Shown here piece after piece: positions 51,918-60,741 of a DNA stretch of 64,000 bases. Within the stretch, counting starts at the first letter, position 1. Each line of letters starts with the position of its first letter. The notes under the pieces were generated by a model. It ran no database searches and was not told the origin of the DNA. It saw only the letters and a list, made by a program, of their open reading frames with translations. Source of the stretch: Candidatus Poribacteria bacterium (GTDB lineage Bacteria > Poribacteria > WGA-4E > WGA-3G); the NCBI GenBank assembly GCA_028821605.1, contig JAPPFM010000009.1, positions 62,001 to 126,000 of the forward strand, in the 5' to 3' direction. The translations under genes were made by a program, and so were the position numbers.

Positions 51918-52439
51918 ATGCGGCATACACATCCAAGAGAACTACAAATCTACCAGACACCAAACGGGCGAGAACCTTTTACCGAATGGTTTGAATCAAT
52001 TCAGAATCAGGAGACGCGAGACACAATTCAAAAAATGGGAAAATTAAGAACATGGCGCGCCTATCTAACTGAACGGTTTGCTGCTGATCAAGAAACGGCA
52101 ATTCGGTATCTCAAATTCTCACTTGAAGAATACCAAATTGACGGTGATACGCCTTTGCTGCTGCTTGCATTAAAAACCATTGTGGAATCGCAGGGCGGGA
52201 TTTCCGGACTCGCTAAGAAGACCGGACTTACCCCAGAAGTCCTTTCCAACATTCTAACCAGCGACGAAGCACCGCGAGTTGACACACTCATCACTATCCT
52301 CAACGCACTCGGATGTCAGATCTCGATTGAACCCATAGCAGACACAGACCATCGTCTTAAACCCAAGCGCGAAGAAGGAACAGACGTAAACACGGCTGTG
52401 CAGAAAGGCGTAGAGCAAATAGGTGTGAACCGCCCCTAA
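51918..52439 (+). CDS. Collapsed HigB-HigA-type toxin-antitoxin fusion
   Basis: The 173-residue protein joins two normally separate genes. Residues about 6-38 (RELQIYQTPNGREPFTEWFE) match the N-terminus of HigB/Gp49-like RelE-fold toxins. Residues 40-140 match the probable addiction-module antidote family: WRAYLTERFAADQETAIRYL, LLLLALKTIVESQGGISGLA, then a helix-turn-helix (LAKKTGLTPEVLSNIL) and LITILNALGCQISIE. The toxin's middle and end, with its catalytic residues, are gone, so a deletion from within the toxin gene to the antitoxin start is inferred. The Met at residue 40 may be the original antitoxin start. The product can probably bind DNA but is not a ribonuclease. Confidence 0.72.
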   Translation: MRHTHPRELQIYQTPNGREPFTEWFESIQNQETRDTIQKMGKLRTWRAYLTERFAADQETAIRYLKFSLEEYQIDGDTPLLLLALKTIVESQGGISGLAKKTGLTPEVLSNILTSDEAPRVDTLITILNALGCQISIEPIADTDHRLKPKREEGTDVNTAVQKGVEQIGVNRP

Positions 52440-52458
52440 CCACTTCGTCACAATAGCA

Positions 52459-52688
52459 CGTAGGTTGGGTTGAACGGTTATCTTACTGAAAACCTCACAA
52501 AGAAAATAACTTTCAAATTCACCGAAGAACCTAAAATTACCAAGATTCGAGTGAAACCCAACGTATTTCCACATCGGCAGCGTTTTGAGTGTTGGGTTTC
52601 GCCATCTCAATCTAAACGGCACCGAAAATCAAAATGCTCTATATAAACTGACGAGCTCTTGGTCTTTTACCGCTCAACCCAACCTACG
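52459..52688. mobile_element. 230-bp MITE, copy 1
   Basis: The ends CGTAGGTTGGGTTGAACGG and CCGCTCAACCCAACCTACG are inverse complements with one mismatch over 19 bases. Inside, GAAACCCAAC and GTTGGGTTTC form a second, central inverted repeat. It has no coding capacity. A full second copy lies at 60742-60973. Confidence 0.85.
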
Positions 52689-52756
52689 GAACACTCGAAT
52701 TCTAATGTTGAACTCCCTTAAATATATCTTTATTTTCAAAGAGAAACGAAAATACT

Positions 52757-53959
52757 ATGCATATACTCTGTGCCAATGTAGGAAGCACCTCGTTCAAATA
52801 CCAAATTATTGATATGGAAACTACGACCTCTCTCGTCAAAGGAGGCGTGGAACGTATCGGTAATTCACCATCTGCCTTCACGCATGCGGTGCCGGGCAAA
52901 CCTGCCCGCGAAGGCGAGATTGATGCGCCAACACATATTGCTGCGATTGCGCACGCCATAGATCTCATTACCGATCCCGAAGTCGGATGCTTTGAAGATT
53001 TGGGACAATTGGACGGTGTCGGTTTCAAAACGATTCTTGCGAGAGGCTACTGGCGTTCGGCGCGGATTACCGAAGACGTAATAACCGCACTGGAGACATC
53101 CACGCCACTCGCCCCGATGCATAATCCTGCCTATATCGCGTCTATCCGTGCCTTTCAGGAACTGCTTCCAGCAACACCGCTTGTTGCTGTTTTTGAGACA
53201 TGGTTCCATCAGACAATCCCGGATTACGCCGCCGAATTCGGTGTACCTCGTTTCTGGGTAGAACAACACGACATCCGTCGGTACGGCTACCACGGTGCTT
53301 CCCACCGATACATCTCTGAACGTGTACCGCAGCTGCTTGGACGAGAAACAGGAGAAGGATTACGTATTATCTCTTGTCACCTCGGCGGGAGTTCATCTCT
53401 CTGCGCTATCAAGGATGGGGAATCTATTGACACGTCAATGGGAACGTCTACCCAATACGGGATGATTCAGTCTACCCGTTGTGGTGAGTTGGATGCATTT
53501 GCGGTGCTGTATATGCTCGACAAAGAGCGGTTCTCTACGGATGAAATCCGCCGTCAGTTGATTGAGGATTCTGGGTTGAAAGGAATCTCTGGAACGAGCG
53601 GGGATATGCGTGATGTAGAAGCAGCAATCGCAGCAGGTAACGATAATGCCCGTTTGGCGTTGGATACTTATGTCTATGGTGTAAAAAAGTATATCGGTGC
53701 GTATATCGCCGCGCTTGGTGGGGTAAATGTCATTGCTTTCGCTGGTGGTATCGGAGAGAAAAGTGCTACAACACGTGCGAAGGTCTGCGAGGGACTTGAG
53801 TGGTGCGGTATTCACTTGGATGCCGTGAAAAATGAGCAGGCGACCGGTGAAACTGATCTCTCTGCGGACGACAGTCGCACTAAAATTCTCATCGTTTCTA
53901 CGAATGAAGAATTGATCGTATCACGTGAAACAGCACGGGTTCTCAAGGCACACTGTTGA
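52757..53959 (+). CDS. ackA: Acetate kinase family protein
   Basis: The 400-residue protein has the acetokinase fold: N-terminal NVGSTSFKYQIID phosphate loop (NxGSSSxK in the family, here S-T-S), FETWFHQTIP, the signature RRYGYHGASHRY, and GVNVIAFAGGIGEKSATTR near the end. Such enzymes transfer phosphate between ATP and acetate or propionate. It is divergent: the usual MGTRxGDLDPG region reads QSTRCGELDAFAVLYM, so Asp is replaced by Glu and the Pro-Gly is lost. No phosphotransacetylase gene is near. A related carboxylate kinase is possible. Confidence 0.82.
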   Translation: MHILCANVGSTSFKYQIIDMETTTSLVKGGVERIGNSPSAFTHAVPGKPAREGEIDAPTHIAAIAHAIDLITDPEVGCFEDLGQLDGVGFKTILARGYWRSARITEDVITALETSTPLAPMHNPAYIASIRAFQELLPATPLVAVFETWFHQTIPDYAAEFGVPRFWVEQHDIRRYGYHGASHRYISERVPQLLGRETGEGLRIISCHLGGSSSLCAIKDGESIDTSMGTSTQYGMIQSTRCGELDAFAVLYMLDKERFSTDEIRRQLIEDSGLKGISGTSGDMRDVEAAIAAGNDNARLALDTYVYGVKKYIGAYIAALGGVNVIAFAGGIGEKSATTRAKVCEGLEWCGIHLDAVKNEQATGETDLSADDSRTKILIVSTNEELIVSRETARVLKAHC

Positions 53960-53987
53960 TAGGAATCGCGAGCACAGCTCGCTCCTA
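53960..53987. terminator. Palindromic repeat between convergent genes
   Basis: TAGGA...GCGAGC-ACA-GCTCGC...TCCTA forms a hairpin with one internal mismatch. It lies directly after the acetate kinase stop and before the convergent permease gene, a likely terminator of both and a member of the dispersed hairpin family. Confidence 0.6.
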
Positions 53988-54007
53988 CAAAGAGAATAGA
54001 ATTCACT

Positions 54008-54802
54008 TTACATCAAGTACTCTCGTTCCTTGAAAATTCGGATGGCGAGCCACAGCAGCACCGCTGTCAGTAAAAAGACTACCAGAAGTGCTACCCATGT
54101 TGATGGGGGTGAGGTCCCTAAGAATTCATTGAAATCGCTTCGGGGCAGTTTGTAACGCGGAAATAGGACAAAAAGATAGTGGGAGATAGAGGTTCGCTTG
54201 ATTCCTGTTGGCATCATCGGACTTGATGTAATCCGTTCCCATCCCATCACAAATAGCAACCCCCATAATACTGGATTCTTGAATTTGACCGCCAAGACCG
54301 CAGCGAGTGCACCGTAAACTAACAATCCCAATCCCATTGAGCCGGTGTAGTGCAAACTCATCCCCAAGTGAAAAAGCACACCCTTCTGTAGTTTCGGGTG
54401 TGTTATCATGATACCGGTCAGAATCAGGTGGGATGCGGCAATAATCGCAATAGTACCGACGAAGTATGCAGCGAATTTGCTGAGCAGGATTGTCGATTTG
54501 TGGAGAGGACGCATCTGAAGATACATCAAACCTTTACCGTCAATTTCATCAGAGATGATCGCAGTACCGTAAAAAATCGCCGATAGGTTCATCAAGAGTC
54601 CATAGAGTGAGAGTGTTATGAGTGGGATGAATCGGTTGATACTTCCACTCCCTCGTCCCATGAACCGAAATGCGAGCGCGATAACAAGTGATAACAGACA
54701 TCCAAGCAAAATCAACACAGTCCGTCGGCTCCAGAACATTTGACGGAAGGTCGCCTTGAAGAGTGCGAAATAGGCAGGAAATGTGTTTGTATTGGTAGCC
54801 AT
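54008..54802 (-). CDS. ABC-2 type permease subunit without adjacent ATPase
   Basis: The 264-residue protein has about six membrane helices (TVLILLGCLLSLVIALAFRF, LITLSLYGLLMNLSAIFYG, FAAYFVGTIAIIAASHLILTG, MGLGLLVYGALAAVLAV, LLVVFLLTAVLLWLAIRIF). The GTAIISDEIDGKGLMYLQMRPL segment is typical of ABC-2 permeases of the NosY/CcmB-like or bacteriocin-export type. The ATG at 54802 follows AAAGG and is preferred over one 45 bases upstream. No ATPase gene is next to it, so it must use a distant one or be an orphan. Confidence 0.78.
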   Translation of the reverse strand: MATNTNTFPAYFALFKATFRQMFWSRRTVLILLGCLLSLVIALAFRFMGRGSGSINRFIPLITLSLYGLLMNLSAIFYGTAIISDEIDGKGLMYLQMRPLHKSTILLSKFAAYFVGTIAIIAASHLILTGIMITHPKLQKGVLFHLGMSLHYTGSMGLGLLVYGALAAVLAVKFKNPVLWGLLFVMGWERITSSPMMPTGIKRTSISHYLFVLFPRYKLPRSDFNEFLGTSPPSTWVALLVVFLLTAVLLWLAIRIFKEREYLM

Positions 54803-55139
54803 TAATAACCTTTCAGTGGGTGAGAGTCTCTTAAATAATATTAACATTAATCTGTGAGTTTCTCAAGTATTTTACATGGCAGCGTTGAATGATCTTTTCT
54901 CATTTATGCATCGGATTGCAAAATTAAAGATAGATATGCTATGATACCGTATTAATGATAAGATTTTCTGGCGTTAAGGGAACCAAATATATGTTTCCGA
55001 GGTTTCCTACCCTCTTCTTAGCCTAAGATTGCAAGCCTGTAATGAAATGGAAGGGTTTTTGCTTGGGTGTTTCCTGGCTCTACGGAGGGGTAGGTCAATT
55101 CTAAACCCACTTTAACGAACCGCAAGGAAAATTAAAAAA
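54803..55139. other. Intergenic region between divergent genes
   Basis: No gene is seen. The 19-mer TTTTTGCTTGGGTGTTTCC at 55056 differs by one base from a word at 14881 inside the tethered sigma gene's 3' end. GCAAGGAAAATT before 55140 serves as ribosome binding site of the PhyH gene. Promoter elements are not clear. Confidence 0.4.
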
Positions 55140-55991
55140 ATGAATCAGCATGATTTTACCGTCACCGATTCGGAGATTAATTTTTTCAAGACGTTCGGTT
55201 ATCTCAGTTTTCCGCAACTCATGGCGGATCGGATTACGGCGATCCAAGACGCTTTTGAAGATGTCTGGGAAGAGAGGGGCGGAGGTCATAACGGTAAACC
55301 GCACGAAGGCACAGCCCGTTCCTGCATCGTACCGTTCATCGATCAGAGCGAGGAGTTAGCATCGTTATTAGATGATCCAAGGATTTTGGCAATCGCGAAG
55401 ACGTTGCTCGGCGATGATTTCAACTATATGGGGAGTGATGGCAACTTTTACGTCGGTGATACCGGATGGCATTCTGATGGTGGACATAAGTTAGAAGACC
55501 CGATGCATATTAAGATTGCCTTCTATCTTGATCCACTGACTCGCGACACCGGCGCGCTCCGCGTCATTCCGGGTAGCCATCTCTTTGGCGATAACTATGC
55601 CGATGCACTCTCTCAGCAAGCTGGAAAGAGCCAAGATTTCTGGGAAATACACGGGAAAGATGTCCCCGCAACAGTTTTTGAGACAACCCCCGGTGATCTG
55701 GTGCTGTTTAACCATAACACGAAACATGCCGCCTTCGGAGGCGGAACACGTCGGCGCATGTTTACGATGAATCTTTGCCAACGCTATCCTGATGATAAAT
55801 TAGATGCGCTGCAAGCCTATATCGCAGGATCGGCGCGCTTCTGGATTGATCGGAAGTACGGCGAGAAGATGATACGGACAGCGACATCGGAACGGTGGAT
55901 ACATCTTGAACAGGTGCGGGCAAACGATGGACATCTCGCCGAACTCTCGCGTCAAGCGCAAGAACGGATGAGTGAGCCTTCACGCGGGTGA
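55140..55991 (+). CDS. Phytanoyl-CoA dioxygenase (PhyH) family protein
   Basis: The 283-residue protein is a second Fe(II)/2-oxoglutarate oxygenase. Iron ligands are seen in GWHSDGGHKLED (His and Asp near residues 109-111) and in FNHNTKHAAFGGGTRRRMF (His near 200, with the Arg that binds 2-oxoglutarate). GALRVIPGSHLFGD is the typical strand between. It is convergent with a sugar isomerase gene. Similar only in outline to the PhyH protein at 40532. Substrate unknown. Confidence 0.88.
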   Translation: MNQHDFTVTDSEINFFKTFGYLSFPQLMADRITAIQDAFEDVWEERGGGHNGKPHEGTARSCIVPFIDQSEELASLLDDPRILAIAKTLLGDDFNYMGSDGNFYVGDTGWHSDGGHKLEDPMHIKIAFYLDPLTRDTGALRVIPGSHLFGDNYADALSQQAGKSQDFWEIHGKDVPATVFETTPGDLVLFNHNTKHAAFGGGTRRRMFTMNLCQRYPDDKLDALQAYIAGSARFWIDRKYGEKMIRTATSERWIHLEQVRANDGHLAELSRQAQERMSEPSRG

Positions 55992-56040
55992 GAATAGTTT
56001 TCGGTTGTCAGTAAAGAATATCGGCTTCCTTTGATGGATG

Positions 56041-56862
56041 CTATGCATGTTCCCATGCGTTTTGGACGTAGGCGATTGACTGTTCAAACCCGTTTTTTCC
56101 TGAACGGCTGGCTTCTTCAATGCTGAACCAGCCGTCGTAGTCTGCCTGTCTCATCCTCGAAAAGATTTGCGGAATCGGTGAGGCACCGGTACCAACACGG
56201 ACCGCTTCAAACACGCCGACTTCACGCAGGTCGAAGATATGTAGCACAACGACCCGATGGACAACTTTTTCCAGAAGTGCAAGTACATCTTCACCAAGAA
56301 CGAGTGGATTCGCTGTGTCGAAGCAGACACCGAGGGGTGTATCGGAGAGGGCATCTAATATCTCTAAGAAAATCTCTGTGGGTTGTGAGAAGTCCCAATA
56401 ATTCCACGGCGCGCCTTTGGTGTGGTTCTCGTACGCAAGGGTGATACCGTGTTTTTCCGCTTCGTCAAGCGCACGACGAAACCCATCTATTACCCAACGC
56501 ACGCCTACTTCGCGTTCAATACCCGGATGGTTTTGTCCCGCTGTCACGCGAATAAATCTCGCGCCTAACGCTTTTGCCAATGCAATATCCGCCTTCAGAT
56601 CGGTTAATTCTTGGGCCCGTTGCGCTGCATCGGGATGTGTAAAGTCGGAATAGCAGGCGAGCATGCACGGTTCTATGCTGCACCTTTCGAGGGCTGTGCG
56701 TGTATCTCTTATCGTTTCCCCATCGCGCTTTGGGAAGAATTTGATACTAAAATCAACCGCATCTAACCCTAATTCAGCACCAAACCGAATCCAATCGGCG
56801 ACGGTGCTTTTTCCTGTGAAGATGTCGTCGTAAAGAGAGACAGGAAGGCAGCTAAGTTTCAT
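56041..56862 (-). CDS. Sugar phosphate isomerase/epimerase (TIM barrel)
   Basis: The 273-residue protein is a xylose isomerase-like TIM barrel: LDAVDFSIKFF strand, ARFIRVTAGQN, the metal-ligand segments ITLAYENHTKG (Glu), GVCFDTANPLV (Asp), VVVLHIFDLREVG (His) and WFSIEEA (Glu). It is shorter than the other family member here and probably acts on a different sugar. It lies about 125 bases after the DUF6785-like gene's stop, same strand, with a repeat in between. Confidence 0.88.
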   Translation of the reverse strand: MKLSCLPVSLYDDIFTGKSTVADWIRFGAELGLDAVDFSIKFFPKRDGETIRDTRTALERCSIEPCMLACYSDFTHPDAAQRAQELTDLKADIALAKALGARFIRVTAGQNHPGIEREVGVRWVIDGFRRALDEAEKHGITLAYENHTKGAPWNYWDFSQPTEIFLEILDALSDTPLGVCFDTANPLVLGEDVLALLEKVVHRVVVLHIFDLREVGVFEAVRVGTGASPIPQIFSRMRQADYDGWFSIEEASRSGKNGFEQSIAYVQNAWEHA

Positions 56863-56885
56863 TGTTATTTCCTTTCTTCCGTGAT

Positions 56886-56986
56886 GGGTTTTGAAACCCC
56901 GTTATTGTTATTTTTTCGCTGGCGGGATTTGAAACTCCGCTGCTAACAATTAATAACCGACTACTGACCGCTGACTATTGACAACG
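56886..56986. repeat. Two GGG(T/A)TTTGAAAC hairpins and an ACTGAC-type tract
   Basis: GGGTTTTGAAACCC at 56886-56899 and GCGGGATTTGAAACTCCGC near 56932 are small palindromes of the same shape. They are followed at 56947 by TTAATAACCGACTACTGACC and a further TGACTATTGACAAC, the degenerate word family. No gene. Confidence 0.55.
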
Positions 56987-56987
56987 T

Positions 56988-58910
56988 TTAAAACATAAAT
57001 CGATACATTGGACGTTCTAAGGCGATACCGATGAGTGTCCAAATGGCACCGAGGGTAAATTCGCCTATAACTAAACCGATAAAAAACGGCATCGCGCGGC
57101 GATAGGTGCGCAGACCACCCGCCTGAAAAAGAATCGCTTTTATCCCCCACGACAAGAAGATTGAGAACCAATACCAACTTGTGTTCCAGAAACTGAGCGA
57201 CAAGGCATAGCCTGCTGGATGGAAGGGCCACCAGATAAAGCGGCGGCGTAACACCATTAGGAGTGTTGTTAAGGCGATTGCTCCACCTGAGGCTGAGACG
57301 GCACCTACGTCTATAGATTGTGGGTTGATGAGCCACTGCTTCAATTGTTCGTAAGTCCAGCGGCATTGCGCCTGTTCGCCGTAGACTGCTCCGCCGTAGT
57401 GATAGCCTTGTGCATAATATGCCCACGCCGATGAAATTGTTCCGACGATCGTCACCAGGATAATGGCAACAATAAAGCGATTGTGCGACAGCCCACGGAC
57501 CTGTGCGACCTTGAAACCTTCTAACATAATTGGCATCGGATGAGAGCGGTAGGAGCGGTTGAAGCCGTGAAACATACTGAACGTGGTTAATCCCTCTGCT
57601 CCTATGCGACGGGTGCCTAAAAAGGAAACGAGTACTTTATCTGGTCTCCAAGGCACGTCGTGTGCCGGTGGTCCGACTTCAGCGCGAATACGGGTAATGG
57701 CAATGGCTAACGCGAAGAAAAGTGTGAAGTAGCCGAAGATACTGAAGATCGGTGTCCCTGTGCTTTTGAAGAAAAAGAGAATGAAGATGCTGCCGAGTAT
57801 CAATCCAATTATCGCATATCGGATATGTGTTGAGGGAGTGCCATCTGTAGGAGGTTCAACGTTGTTTCCTCGAAAGGCGTTTTTCACCTGCCGCACGATG
57901 AATTTCCGCGTAAGCCATATCGCAGAGACCCCTAAGCAAAACCAGGCACCGAACGATTGGGCATCGAGAAACGGAAATCCCGGTAGATGCCCAATACCTG
58001 CCATCGTGCCCCATACACGCATCATTTTGTGGAACAGGTAGAAAAACCAGATGGAGAACGAGAGTTCTAATGGGATGAAAAAACTCATCCCGATAGCAAA
58101 CGGATAGACAGCGATGGGCAATCTACCGATGGCGTTCAGCGGTTTTGTCTGGAAATACTGTCCCAAATTGTAGAGACTTCCACCTAATCCTGGAACGACT
58201 GGGAAGAGAAAGTGGAGTCCGTTAAGGAGATTAATCCCACCTGCCAGTACAGCACCTAACAAAAACAGTCGATTGCTCAGGAGGATGCGACCCCCGTTTT
58301 CGGTCAAGTGCAATGGAATCTGAATGACAGGGTAACTGAGTTTTTCGTGGTTTACCCATTGGTGTCGGATGAGGATCGTGATGCAGAGCATCATGCACGT
58401 TAGCACGATAATCAGAGCCGACCACCAGAGCACAGGTGGCATCCAGAGTTGTAGGTGTTGTACAGTGTGGAGTGAGTCGTCCCCTTGATAGAAGCTTGCC
58501 AATACGCCTCGCTCTTTGATAGTAAGCCAATCCGGCATGTGTCGATGGAACAGTTCGCCCCATTCGTTCTCTGGACTTGCGAACCAGATAGGATAGGTGA
58601 GCAGGGGCCACAATATCTGAAGTGTGTCGTGTCCTGCAATAGAGGAAGCGATGGATACGAGTAGGTAAACCACCATCAATTCAGCATCAGTGAGACTGGC
58701 ACTTTTCCGAATTGCACGAAGTAACGGGTTTGCCGCCATTAAGATTAGCACGACGAAAATGACGTTGAAGTAGACGGTGGAGACGGTAGGGAAACTCTGA
58801 CCTGTGCCATAACCGCTGGGACCCCAATTAATCATGAGCCAATAGGAGTTCGGGATAGTGATGAGGAGTGCGAGAAGCACAGCGCGGAAGCTGACATTTC
58901 TTTTTGACAT
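56988..58910 (-). CDS. Large polytopic membrane protein (DUF6785/DUF6784-like)
   Basis: The 640-residue protein has about 14 membrane helices. The WGPSGYGTGQSFPTVSTVYFN start, the ASLTDAELMVVYLLVSIASS and the NHEKLSYPVIQIPLHLTENG segment followed by an aromatic-rich end agree with a family I know as DUF6785/DUF6784, frequent in Poribacteria and Planctomycetes and distantly like oligopeptide (OPT) transporters. Transport function is inferred only. A consensus promoter sits 20 bases upstream of the ATG, leaving a very short leader. Confidence 0.75.
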   Translation of the reverse strand: MSKRNVSFRAVLLALLITIPNSYWLMINWGPSGYGTGQSFPTVSTVYFNVIFVVLILMAANPLLRAIRKSASLTDAELMVVYLLVSIASSIAGHDTLQILWPLLTYPIWFASPENEWGELFHRHMPDWLTIKERGVLASFYQGDDSLHTVQHLQLWMPPVLWWSALIIVLTCMMLCITILIRHQWVNHEKLSYPVIQIPLHLTENGGRILLSNRLFLLGAVLAGGINLLNGLHFLFPVVPGLGGSLYNLGQYFQTKPLNAIGRLPIAVYPFAIGMSFFIPLELSFSIWFFYLFHKMMRVWGTMAGIGHLPGFPFLDAQSFGAWFCLGVSAIWLTRKFIVRQVKNAFRGNNVEPPTDGTPSTHIRYAIIGLILGSIFILFFFKSTGTPIFSIFGYFTLFFALAIAITRIRAEVGPPAHDVPWRPDKVLVSFLGTRRIGAEGLTTFSMFHGFNRSYRSHPMPIMLEGFKVAQVRGLSHNRFIVAIILVTIVGTISSAWAYYAQGYHYGGAVYGEQAQCRWTYEQLKQWLINPQSIDVGAVSASGGAIALTTLLMVLRRRFIWWPFHPAGYALSLSFWNTSWYWFSIFLSWGIKAILFQAGGLRTYRRAMPFFIGLVIGEFTLGAIWTLIGIALERPMYRFMF

Positions 58911-58929
58911 CTTTTGAGTTTCCCGTTTT

Positions 58930-58958
58930 CATTATACAGGGAACATCGGAAATTGTCA
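58930..58958 (-). promoter_or_regulatory. Consensus sigma-70-type promoter for the 56988 gene
   Basis: On the minus strand TTGACA (58958-58953) and TATAAT (58935-58930) are both perfect and 17 bases apart; the predicted leader is only about 12 bases. Confidence 0.85.
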
Positions 58959-59040
58959 ACGATGCGTAAAAAAGAGGGTGTGTAAATATTTTGGCATGAT
59001 GTATTGAGTGATATATGTGTTGAAAGAGAAAAAGAAAAGG

Positions 59041-59176
59041 GGTATCCTTCCCTAAGAAAAACAAAGACTCAACTTTTATTTATAGGAGAGGATACCTCAT
59101 GGATATTTTATCAGTTGCCACCCAAGAAGTTCAAGAGATTTTTTCAGGTCACTTACCCCCAAAGAATTTGACATAA
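59041..59176 (+). mobile_element. Possible insertion-sequence relic with hairpin and 25-codon ORF
   Basis: GGTATCCTTCCCTA (59041) and TAGGAGAGGATACC (59083) form a 14-bp stem with two mismatches. The second arm contains the ribosome binding site of a 25-codon frame (59099-59176, MDILSVATQEVQEIFSGH...), which is cut off by TAA. A hairpin leader followed by a truncated N-terminus fits the left end of an IS transposase gene, but the family is not recognised. Confidence 0.35.
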
Positions 59177-59195
59177 TCTCAAAATATGCTAAACT
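59168..59195 (+). promoter_or_regulatory. Probable promoter of the 59216 gene
   Basis: TTGACA at 59168-59173 and TAAACT at 59190-59195 with a 16-base spacer. The -35 overlaps the end of the short ORF at 59099. Confidence 0.6.
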
Positions 59196-59215
59196 CTATA
59201 CAAAGGAGACACACA

Positions 59216-60271
59216 ATGAAAAAACCGATTCGCTTAGGACTGATTGGCTGTGGCGGCATTGTGCAAATTACGCATGCGCGTGCCTACCGTTCCCTCACAG
59301 ATACTGTTCAGGTGACTGCGCTCGCAGATGTCGTTCCCGAAAATCTGAAGAAGGTCGGGGAACTGTTTGACATCCCCGCGGAAGGGCAATATACAAGTTA
59401 TCAGGAGATGTTAGCACACGCGAAAATTGATGTCGTGACGATTGCCACACCGCACTCACTTCACGCTGAACAGGTCATCGAAGCCGCAAACGCAGGCGTA
59501 GCTATTATCTCCGAAAAACCGATGGCAACAACGCTGGAAGAAGCGGATACTATTATGGAAGCAGTCCGCCGCAACGGCGTGCCTTACACGGTGGTGCATA
59601 ACTATATCTTCACCGCGGGGATGCGTGCAGCGATGACAGAACTGGATGCCCTCGGTGAATCGCATTTCGGACGGAGCGTTGGCATGGGATTGAAGCCTGC
59701 TGACTTCTCAGCGGATCACCCTACGCCTGCCTTCGCGTGGCGCGCCAGTAAAGCGAAAGGCGGTGGCTGTATTATCGACACGAGTTACCATGAAATCTAT
59801 TCCGTCTGCACACTGATGCGATCCCCAGTGCGTTATGTTGAGGGACGGGTCCAAACACTACGGCTTGACATTGATGTTGACGACATCGCCATGCTTTTAT
59901 GTGAACACGAAAACGGTGCTGTCACGACGGTTTCAGGGGCGTGGTGCGTGCCAGGGACGGATTCTGGCTGGTGTGAAATGCACGCTGAAAACGGCTCTCT
60001 ACGCGTCAACCATCGCCACAACGTGGAAAATGCGCTCCGTCGTTTCACGAGGGCAGATGGATGGCAACAGTTGGAACTCCCTGAATTTGACGAAGCCGAG
60101 CAGCAGGACGCAAGTGGACATGCCCGCTATTTCAAGGAGACCTTCAATGCGCTTGCGACAGAGACAGTACTGCCGGTGCCTGCAGAGAAGGCGTATCACA
60201 ATCTTGCGATTATTGAAGCAGCGCGTAAAGCAACAACGGAACGTCGCGCCATTGAAATTCCACCGCCATAG
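59216..60271 (+). CDS. Gfo/Idh/MocA family oxidoreductase
   Basis: A 351-residue member with the dinucleotide loop GLIGCGGIVQITHARAY, the SEKPMATTLEEAD motif (Lys near residue 100) and GGGCIIDTSYHEIYSVCTLM in the catalytic region, where the usual H is preceded by Ser-Tyr. The ATG at 59216 is set by AAAGGAG; the frame continues ten codons upstream. It is followed after 16 bases by a small secreted protein gene. Substrate unknown; the C-terminal WCVPGTDSGWCEMHAENGSL suggests a sugar-binding face. Confidence 0.9.
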   Translation: MKKPIRLGLIGCGGIVQITHARAYRSLTDTVQVTALADVVPENLKKVGELFDIPAEGQYTSYQEMLAHAKIDVVTIATPHSLHAEQVIEAANAGVAIISEKPMATTLEEADTIMEAVRRNGVPYTVVHNYIFTAGMRAAMTELDALGESHFGRSVGMGLKPADFSADHPTPAFAWRASKAKGGGCIIDTSYHEIYSVCTLMRSPVRYVEGRVQTLRLDIDVDDIAMLLCEHENGAVTTVSGAWCVPGTDSGWCEMHAENGSLRVNHRHNVENALRRFTRADGWQQLELPEFDEAEQQDASGHARYFKETFNALATETVLPVPAEKAYHNLAIIEAARKATTERRAIEIPPP

Positions 60272-60287
60272 GGACAAAGGAGCTAAG

Positions 60288-60719
60288 ATGAAAAGAGGTC
60301 TACTATTTCACGTCTTAGTCGTTTTGATGTTAGGATTGAGTTTGAACATGTCCTTGCGCTGCTTGGCACAGCAGAACACAGTAGCCCTTGATGCAAAATC
60401 GGACGCTGAATACGATGCCGAAGACGACGTGAACACAACGTTGTGGCTTGCTGCCGGTGGGATTTTAGGTGTGGCGGGTAATCTTCCGCTCGGTGCTGTG
60501 GCTGTCGGTGGGGCTTACTTTTATCAACCTATTCCGCCTGCAGAGAGGCTCCTTGGCAAACCGCCAGCATACATCAGTGCTTACACAGATGCTTACAAAG
60601 CAAGCTCACGCAATCTGAGATTGAGTGCCGCCGCAAAGGGAGCACTCGGCGGGGCGACTGTGTTCTGCTTATTAGGGGTGCTTAAGATAAAACCGTGGGC
60701 AGATTTCGTTGTCTGGTAA
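60288..60719 (+). CDS. Small secreted or membrane protein of unknown function
   Basis: The 143-residue protein begins with a signal peptide (LLFHVLVVLMLGLSLNMSLRCLAQ) and has two further hydrophobic stretches, at about residues 52-75 (LWLAAGGILGVAGNLPLGAVAVGG) and 116-135 (GALGGATVFCLLGVL). Between them lies PPAERLLGKPPAYISAYTDAYK. The frame is open for another 151 codons upstream, but AAAGGAG before 60288 and the signal peptide fix the start. It probably shares the transcript of the oxidoreductase before it. Confidence 0.72.
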   Translation: MKRGLLFHVLVVLMLGLSLNMSLRCLAQQNTVALDAKSDAEYDAEDDVNTTLWLAAGGILGVAGNLPLGAVAVGGAYFYQPIPPAERLLGKPPAYISAYTDAYKASSRNLRLSAAAKGALGGATVFCLLGVLKIKPWADFVVW

Positions 60720-60741
60720 TGTAAAGGTAAGTTTGAAGCAA

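Noticed and set aside
59835-60287. Upstream 151 codons of the frame that contains the small secreted protein
   Set aside because: They overlap the oxidoreductase gene in another frame; the signal peptide and ribosome binding site place the start at 60288.
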